From positions 372,001 through 436,000 of the forward strand of contig NZ_JABBGB010000002.1 of assembly GCF_012927185.1 (NCBI RefSeq): a DNA stretch of 64,000 nucleotides. Reading direction: 5' to 3'. Shown here in pieces: positions 59,023 through 64,000 of the stretch. The translations under genes were made by a program, and so were the position numbers. The DNA comes from Pseudoflavitalea sp. G-6-1-2. GTDB taxonomy: Bacteria > Bacteroidota > Bacteroidia > Chitinophagales > Chitinophagaceae. Below the pieces are notes generated by a model, which searched no databases, was not told where the DNA came from, and saw only the letters and a program-made list of their open reading frames with translations. Each line of letters starts with the position of its first letter. Position 1 is the stretch's first letter.

Positions 59023-61251
59023 ATGAAAAGGATTTTATTATCCATGATAGCAGGCGTATGCATGCTGCTATCCGGCTACGGTCAGGGCGTTGCGATCAGC
59101 AACAACAACAGTCTTCCACATCCCAGCGCAATGCTGGACATTCAATCTTCCAACAAAGGCCTGCTGATACCACGGGTAAGCACAGCCGCCAGAAATGCCA
59201 TCGTACCGGCAAAGGGCCTGCTGGTGTACGATACAACCTCCAGCGGCTTCTGGTATTACACCGGTTCGGTATGGAAAAGCCTCTCCACTACCGGAGGCAG
59301 CACGCCGGCAACAGATCCATGGATGCTGCTCGGCAATACAGGCACCATCGATTCAGTGAATTTTCTGGGCACTATCGACAATGTACCGCTCAGCTTCAGA
59401 GTGAACAACGAAGCGGCAGGCCGCATCGATCCCATCAAATCAAATGCTTACTTCGGCCATCACAGCGGAAAGAGCAATACCAGTGGATTCAACAACAGCG
59501 CCTTCGGCACGCGCGTGTTGCAGAAGAACACTACAGGTTTTGAAAACACGGGCATTGGTTTTTATGTACTGAGTGAGAATACCACCGGCAACAACAATAT
59601 CGGTGTAGGCAATCAGGCACTAAAGAACAATACCGAAGGGCGCGGCAACATTGCGCTGGGCGGCTATTCCATGGAGTTCAACACTACCGGCAGCACCAAC
59701 CTTGCCATCGGTATGAAAACACTGAACAAGAACACGCAAGGCCAGAACAACCTCGCAGTGGGAAGTTCTGCCATGTTCAGCAATATCGGCGGAAACTCCA
59801 ACTCCGCATTCGGCCACGAAGCGCTGTACAGCAACACTACGGGGCACCACAACACTGCCATCGGCGAATCGGCATTGCGTCTAAATGAAACCGGATTTTA
59901 CAACACTGCAGTGGGTGATTTCAGTATGGAAAAATCAGGAGGAAACCTGAACACTGCAATCGGACATAATTCCATGCGCAACACTATCAACACCACTTAC
60001 AGCGTGGCCGTAGGTAGCCATGCAATGGATAGTGCAGAATACAGCAGTTTCAATACTGCCATAGGCTATGCTGCCATGATAAAAAACAGTCAAAGCAGCA
60101 GTACAGCCGTAGGATACAATGCACTGGCCTATGGAAAACCCGGGGAGTCTCTCGATGGCAATACCGCAGTTGGGGCAAGAGCACTTGAAGCCAACAAACA
60201 ACACAATGCCACTGCCGTAGGAGTAAATGCCCTGAAATTAAATGATGGCGCATATAATTCAGCATTTGGGTATGCCGTACTTGAAGAGAATACCAAAGGA
60301 GAATGGAATACCGCAGCTGGATTTATGGCCATGCGAAAAAATACCATCGGATCATTCAATACGGCCTTTGGTACTGCAGCACTATTACAAAATGTAAACG
60401 GATCCGGCAATACAGCCCTGGGTTCGGGTGTTCTCCAAAAGAACGAATCTTCCGCCAATACCGGAGTGGGCACTTATTCACTCACCAACAACCAATCCGG
60501 AGCCAACAATACAGGTGTAGGTCTGCAGAGCCTCGATGGCAATACTACCGGAAATGGAAATACCGGTATCGGTATGCAGGCCATGCGCTTAAACACTACG
60601 GGTAACTGGAACACTGCTCTTGGAATTGGTGCGCTGGAACTCAATGTTGCAGGAAACGGCAATACAGCTATAGGTGCACACGCCAATGCTTTCGGACAAA
60701 ACATCGAAAATTCTACAGCCATTGGATGGTCAGCACAGGTATTTACTTCCAACAAAGTACGGATCGGCAACAGCGCGGTAACCGTTATCGAAGGTCAGGT
60801 TCCCTTCACCACCCCTTCGGACGGCCGTTACAAATTCAATGTGCAGGATGATGTGAAGGGCCTCGATTTCATTCTTCAACTGCGCCCTGTTACTTATCAG
60901 TTCGATGTAAAAAGATTCGATGGACAATCCGGTAACGCCAGCAACGTAGCACATCAGGTGGCATATGATGAGGCTACTTCCATCCGCCGCACAGGTTTTA
61001 TTGCGCAGGAAGTAGAACGCGCAGCGAAACGCGCCAATTACAATTTCAGCGGCATCATCACTCCAAAATCGGAGAGCGATCATTACAGTCTAAGCTATGA
61101 TGCGTTTGTTGTGCCATTAGTGAAATCGGTGCAGGAGCAGCAGCATATCATCACCACACAACAGAAAAAACTGAATGAGCAATCAGCCAAAATAGCCGAG
61201 CTCGAAAAGAAGATCGATGCCATGATGCAGCTGTTGCAGAAAACAAAATAG
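59023..61251 (+). CDS. Large repeat protein with YadA-head-like repeats and C-terminal S74 intramolecular chaperone domain
   Basis: 742 residues. Signal peptide MKRILLSMIAGVCMLLSG, then an N-terminal Bacteroidota surface-protein module (SAMLDIQSSNKGLLIPRVST, GLLVYDTTSSGFWYYTGSVW). Residues about 147-585 are some 24 imperfect repeats of about 17 residues with the pattern NTTGxxNTAIGxxAL, like the head of trimeric autotransporter adhesins. At about 600 follows the peptidase S74-type chaperone domain (TPSDGRYKFNVQDDVKGLDF, GFIAQEVERAAK, YDAFVVPLVKSVQEQ) as in phage tail fibres. A final coiled coil (about 705-742) probably trimerises it. The domain order suggests a trimeric surface fibre. It is 20 bases upstream of a T9SS-sorted protein. 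Confidence 0.85.
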   Translation: MKRILLSMIAGVCMLLSGYGQGVAISNNNSLPHPSAMLDIQSSNKGLLIPRVSTAARNAIVPAKGLLVYDTTSSGFWYYTGSVWKSLSTTGGSTPATDPWMLLGNTGTIDSVNFLGTIDNVPLSFRVNNEAAGRIDPIKSNAYFGHHSGKSNTSGFNNSAFGTRVLQKNTTGFENTGIGFYVLSENTTGNNNIGVGNQALKNNTEGRGNIALGGYSMEFNTTGSTNLAIGMKTLNKNTQGQNNLAVGSSAMFSNIGGNSNSAFGHEALYSNTTGHHNTAIGESALRLNETGFYNTAVGDFSMEKSGGNLNTAIGHNSMRNTINTTYSVAVGSHAMDSAEYSSFNTAIGYAAMIKNSQSSSTAVGYNALAYGKPGESLDGNTAVGARALEANKQHNATAVGVNALKLNDGAYNSAFGYAVLEENTKGEWNTAAGFMAMRKNTIGSFNTAFGTAALLQNVNGSGNTALGSGVLQKNESSANTGVGTYSLTNNQSGANNTGVGLQSLDGNTTGNGNTGIGMQAMRLNTTGNWNTALGIGALELNVAGNGNTAIGAHANAFGQNIENSTAIGWSAQVFTSNKVRIGNSAVTVIEGQVPFTTPSDGRYKFNVQDDVKGLDFILQLRPVTYQFDVKRFDGQSGNASNVAHQVAYDEATSIRRTGFIAQEVERAAKRANYNFSGIITPKSESDHYSLSYDAFVVPLVKSVQEQQHIITTQQKKLNEQSAKIAELEKKIDAMMQLLQKTK
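59454..60765 (+). repeat. Imperfect tandem repeats of about 51 bases inside the fibre gene
   Basis: About 24 units encode the NTxGxxNTAxG-type peptide repeat. At DNA level they share AACAC/AAT-ACC-rich segments, but they have diverged enough to be stable. They could recombine to change the repeat number. Confidence 0.7.
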
Positions 61252-61271
61252 ATCACTCCTAATATAACGGT

Positions 61272-62372
61272 ATGAAAAAACAATTTTATCACAAGCGATG
61301 GATACTGCTGCTGGCACTGGTTTCCGTGTTTTGGCAACAAAGCCCACATGCGCAGAGTCTGCTGATAACAGGAGGCACAGACGTGGTGGCATCGGACAAT
61401 CCATGGATTACCATACATAACGGCTCCTGGCTGAACAACGGAAACTTTGTTCCGGATTACAGCCGCGTTGCACTGAGAAGAACTGAAGGATCATGGATCA
61501 GACTCGGAGGTTCATCGGAGTCGAGGTTCTATCATCTTATCACCAACTCAGGAGGACCGGATGGTGTGATGGTGCTGGAACAGGACATATACATCATCGC
61601 CAGATGGGACCCAGCCGGGCATATGACCGATATCGGAAATCATCGCGTAACACTTGGTCCGGGAGCGGTGCTTGGTCAGGATGGCGTTGACAATTACATT
61701 ACCGGCAACGACGGAAAAATCATCACCACGGTTGACCTGAATGCGCCGCAGGGCGTGAATCCCGGCAATTTGGGTATAGAGATCACCACATCGTCGAACC
61801 TTGGAAAAACCACCATCATACGTGGCTTCAAAGAACAGTTCAATGCCGCGGGTAAAAAAAGTATTCTGAGGTATTATGATATACAGCCAACCTCACAACC
61901 AGGCAGCGATACCAAACTCAGGTTCAGTTTTTCCGACAAAGAGTTGAACGGAAATAGCAAAAATGAGCTGGCAGTGTTTACCGGCAAAGCAGGATCTCGA
62001 TTGCGCATGATCGCATCAGGGAATGCATCGGCAAACAACTGGATTTCGACAGGCAAGGTTGATCAGTTGCAGAGATTCACATTGGGTAATGCGATACATT
62101 CATCCACACCAGCGGAAGCAAAACCGATGGAGACGAAAGTGTATCCGAATCCTTTCCGAGACCGGTTTACAGTGCAGGTGTACAGTGAAGCTGCGAAGCA
62201 GGTGGAGTTAAGAATATACGATTTGAGCGGAGGATTGATAGAACGCAGATCAGTGAAACTGAATGCGGGCGCAAATATTGTAGAATGGTCTACCGCAAAG
62301 TATGTGAGTGGAGTGTATCATCTGGTGATAGGAGGAGATCTGCTGAAAGCAATAAAAGTGGTGAAGCAGTAG
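61272..62372 (+). CDS. Secreted protein with type IX secretion C-terminal sorting domain
   Basis: 366 residues. N-terminal signal (WILLLALVSVFWQQSPHAQ). A beta-rich central part of unknown family with VALRRTEGSWIRLGGSSESR and GVDNYITGNDGKIITTVDLN. The last 85 residues are a T9SS type A sorting domain: VYPNPFRDRFTVQVYSEAAK, VELRIYDLSGGLIERRSV, GVYHLVIGGDLLKAIKVVKQ. It would be exported and attached to the surface by the T9SS. It lies 20 bases downstream of the fibre gene on the same strand and may be its surface partner. No T9SS machinery gene is in the window. Confidence 0.85.
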   Translation: MKKQFYHKRWILLLALVSVFWQQSPHAQSLLITGGTDVVASDNPWITIHNGSWLNNGNFVPDYSRVALRRTEGSWIRLGGSSESRFYHLITNSGGPDGVMVLEQDIYIIARWDPAGHMTDIGNHRVTLGPGAVLGQDGVDNYITGNDGKIITTVDLNAPQGVNPGNLGIEITTSSNLGKTTIIRGFKEQFNAAGKKSILRYYDIQPTSQPGSDTKLRFSFSDKELNGNSKNELAVFTGKAGSRLRMIASGNASANNWISTGKVDQLQRFTLGNAIHSSTPAEAKPMETKVYPNPFRDRFTVQVYSEAAKQVELRIYDLSGGLIERRSVKLNAGANIVEWSTAKYVSGVYHLVIGGDLLKAIKVVKQ

Positions 62373-62381
62373 TGAAGAGAT

Positions 62382-62419
62382 AATCGTTGTGAGCGGGCAT
62401 AGACCCGCTCACAACGATT
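62382..62419. terminator. Bidirectional terminator between convergent genes
   Basis: AATCGTTGTGAGCGGG (62382-62397) pairs perfectly with CCCGCTCACAACGATT (62404-62419) around a 6-base loop. The T content after it is low in both directions, so it may work mainly as a strong stem. Confidence 0.8.
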
Positions 62420-62430
62420 CTTAATAAATT

Positions 62431-63663
62431 TCATGAACACCCGCCGGGCCTGCGTTGCATATACAACTTACTCTTCTCTGCATATGCTTTACCGGGATCA
62501 TTGGCGTATTGAGTATCCAGCGCGCGCATCCGCGTTTCCAGATCCATCAGAACTCCCAGCTGATTATTGAGGCAATTTATCTTTTCTGCTTTTCTGGAGC
62601 TGGTAGAATGTTCTGCTCTGCAGATGCTCAGCTTTGTGGTGAGTATCCCTTCCTGAACCATGGTGAGCGGATCCATCATACTCAGCATGCTTCGCTGCAC
62701 ATTCTGATCCTGGTAAGTATTGCCTGTTTTGGATTGCCGCAAAGCGGCCTCTTGTTTCGTTTGTTGTTCCCGTCTGAAGGTTAACAGATCGGATTGCTCA
62801 CTCGCGCAATCACCGCCGATCTTCGCAGCATCCCGCTCCAGTTTTTGTCTGTTCTGATTGAGCGCCTCCGTTCGTTTCTCCACAAACTTATCTTCCATTA
62901 CATTGAATTCATTCGTATGCAAACAGGTATTGGTTACCTGTATTTCGGTGACTTTGCAGGTGTAGGAACCTGTTCTGAATTCAGTGGCAATAAACAATCC
63001 TTCATCGGTATACAGATAGCCAACTCCGAAATTGCCCAGGAATTTCCGTGGATGCAGTTTCTCCGGAAAACGATCTCCAAACAAAAACCAGGTCATATCC
63101 GGATTGGTGGAAAAACGATAAGCCGTTGCTGTAAGTGTGCTATTGCAGTAAGGGGCCGTTTCGTTCTTTCTTTGCAAATCAACTGCTCCTGTAAAACTAC
63201 CCGCAGGCATTTGAAAAAAATGTGTTTCCGTATTGCCGGTCGACACCCATCTGTCGATCGTATTGTTCTTTCCTTTTCGTGTGTAATAGTGGAAGGCATT
63301 GCCTTTGAGGCTCATCACCGAAAAAGAGAAATCGGGCAGTTCGGGAAAGAGCATATTAACAAGGCCACTGCTGCTGGGAGGCAAAAATCCGAGCACGCCC
63401 GTGTTTGCATTGATGAACATGGCCTGTTCTGCAATTTTACCCGGAATGGATATTTTGAGATCGAATTCCATGGGAAAACACAATGGCTGTTCGTGAGGAA
63501 CAATGATCCTCGGTGATGTTTCACCGGTAAGCACCGGCGCTTTTTTGATGATGGTGCGCCAGCCGGCAACACCAATGCTATCCCTGCTTCGGTTCCGGGG
63601 TTGCGCAAATGATTGTGCTGACATCAACAGGCACACCAGAAATATCAGGAAACAATTTTTCAT
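62431..63663 (-). CDS. Exported protein of unknown function, co-transcribed with an OmpA-family gene
   Basis: 410 residues from ATG 63663 (MKNCFLIFLVCLLMSAQSFA, a signal peptide); a TTG three codons earlier is rejected. Residues 55-210 are beta-rich (FPMEFDLKISIPGKIAEQAM, FINANTGVLGFLPPSSSGLV). Residues 265-345 are helical and rich in charged residues (EKRTEALNQNRQKLERDAAK, RREQQTKQEAALRQSKTGNT). Several Cys suggest disulfides in the periplasm (CKVTEIQVTNTC, GGDCASEQSD, SICRAEH). Not recognised as a family. It begins nine bases after the OmpA-family stop. Confidence 0.65.
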   Translation of the reverse strand: MKNCFLIFLVCLLMSAQSFAQPRNRSRDSIGVAGWRTIIKKAPVLTGETSPRIIVPHEQPLCFPMEFDLKISIPGKIAEQAMFINANTGVLGFLPPSSSGLVNMLFPELPDFSFSVMSLKGNAFHYYTRKGKNNTIDRWVSTGNTETHFFQMPAGSFTGAVDLQRKNETAPYCNSTLTATAYRFSTNPDMTWFLFGDRFPEKLHPRKFLGNFGVGYLYTDEGLFIATEFRTGSYTCKVTEIQVTNTCLHTNEFNVMEDKFVEKRTEALNQNRQKLERDAAKIGGDCASEQSDLLTFRREQQTKQEAALRQSKTGNTYQDQNVQRSMLSMMDPLTMVQEGILTTKLSICRAEHSTSSRKAEKINCLNNQLGVLMDLETRMRALDTQYANDPGKAYAEKSKLYMQRRPGGCS

Positions 63664-63672
63664 GGTTTGCAA

Positions 63673-64000
63673 TTAAAGTTTTACGAATTCTACGCGCCTG
63701 TTCCTTGCCTTTCCATCTGTTGTGGAATTGGTGGCAATTGGTTGCGATTCCCCTTTTCCATCGGTCTGAATTCTGGAACCAGCCACTGCATAATTTTCCG
63801 TGATGTACATTTTTACCGCCGCTGCACGTTTTTGTGAGAGGGTGAGGTTGTCTGCATCGTTGCCATCATTATCAGTATGCCCGGTGATCTTTATTTTCAG
63901 GGAAGGATTCTTTTGCAGCGCGTCGCCAAACTGATTGATGATGGAAAAAGATTCTTTCTTTATCCGGTCGCTGTTTACATCAAACAAAATATCATTGGTA
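63673..64000 (-). CDS. OmpA-family peptidoglycan-associated protein (cut by right window edge)
   Basis: The frame enters from the right edge, and 108 residues of the C-terminal part are visible. It is the OmpA peptidoglycan-binding domain: NDILFDVNSDRIKKES, SLKIKITGHTDNDGNDADNL, LSQKRAAAVKMYITENYAVA, IQTDGKGESQPIATNSTTDG, KARNRRVEFVKL. The Asp in GHTDNDG and the Arg in ARNRRVEF are those that bind diaminopimelate. The N-terminus is outside the window, so the overall type (Pal, barrel or fusion) is unknown. It is followed at nine bases by the exported protein gene at 62431. Confidence 0.88.
   Translation of the reverse strand, partial: TNDILFDVNSDRIKKESFSIINQFGDALQKNPSLKIKITGHTDNDGNDADNLTLSQKRAAAVKMYITENYAVAGSRIQTDGKGESQPIATNSTTDGKARNRRVEFVKL

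Noticed and set aside
59454-60765. CRISPR-like repeats
   Set aside because: The repeats are in frame, imperfect, about 51 bases long and encode a peptide repeat. There are no unique spacers and no cas genes.
59023-61251. Prophage, suggested by the tail-fibre-type S74 domain
   Set aside because: The protein has a signal peptide and bacterial surface-protein modules, and no capsid, tail, terminase or integrase genes are near.

Overview
The window looks like a chromosomal segment of a Bacteroidota bacterium of the Chitinophagaceae type. The evidence is a SusC/SusD pair controlled by an ECF sigma/FecR couple, a type IX secretion (T9SS) C-terminal domain, OMP_b-brl-type receptors, Bacteroidota-style Lgt and SpeA, and many promoters with the Bacteroidota form (-33 TTG, -7 TAnnTTTG) in place of E. 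coli-type boxes. Coding density is high. I saw no rRNA, tRNA, CRISPR array, insertion sequence or prophage. Several translation starts were moved from the longest open frame to an internal ATG or TTG, because the upstream 'start' was a rare codon or lay inside the promoter.

Layout. 0-16.3 kb: amino-acid catabolism. hppD (tyrosine) is followed by a complete histidine utilisation set in two minus-strand units, hutI-gcr-hutG and marR-hutH-hutU. Between these units sit trehalose genes (otsAB fusion and a GH15 glycosidase) and a serine hydrolase. An almost identical palindrome, TATATAAGCGCTTA plus flank, lies directly before marR and before hutI, so the MarR protein probably controls both hut units. 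16.5-21.8 kb: a nucleoside-permease-like transporter with a Gfo/Idh/MocA oxidoreductase, then an FAD monooxygenase divergent from an AraC regulator. 21.9-31.4 kb: housekeeping and envelope genes (OmpH, phosphosugar mutase, DUF2279, acyl-CoA-binding protein, flippase, glycosyltransferase-like protein, tpiA, GlmU-like nucleotidyltransferase, L31 type B, YajQ). 31.8-43.1 kb: an outer-membrane receptor, a gene-poor 0.8 kb stretch, a divergent Lgt, bacilliredoxin, Hsp20, secreted proteins of unknown role, arginine decarboxylase, and rpmI-rplT without infC.

43.3-50.1 kb: a surface nutrient-uptake module (sigma, FecR, SusC with STN domain, SusD). 50.3-57.0 kb: DUF2071/NDH-2, and an operon serA, TPR-AAA ATPase, TPR-membrane protein. 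57.1-64 kb: a lipoprotein serine hydrolase, a large repeat protein with YadA-head-like repeats and an S74 chaperone domain co-directional with a T9SS-sorted protein, and at the right edge an OmpA-family gene with a secreted protein of unknown function.

The most interesting points are the shared hut operator (one copy overlapping the stop codon of the GH15 gene), the membrane protein of the 'Gcr recombinase' family inside the hut operon, the serA/AAA/TPR operon, the repeat-adhesin/T9SS pair, and several candidate 5' leaders (hppD, otsAB, rpmE2, rpmI).
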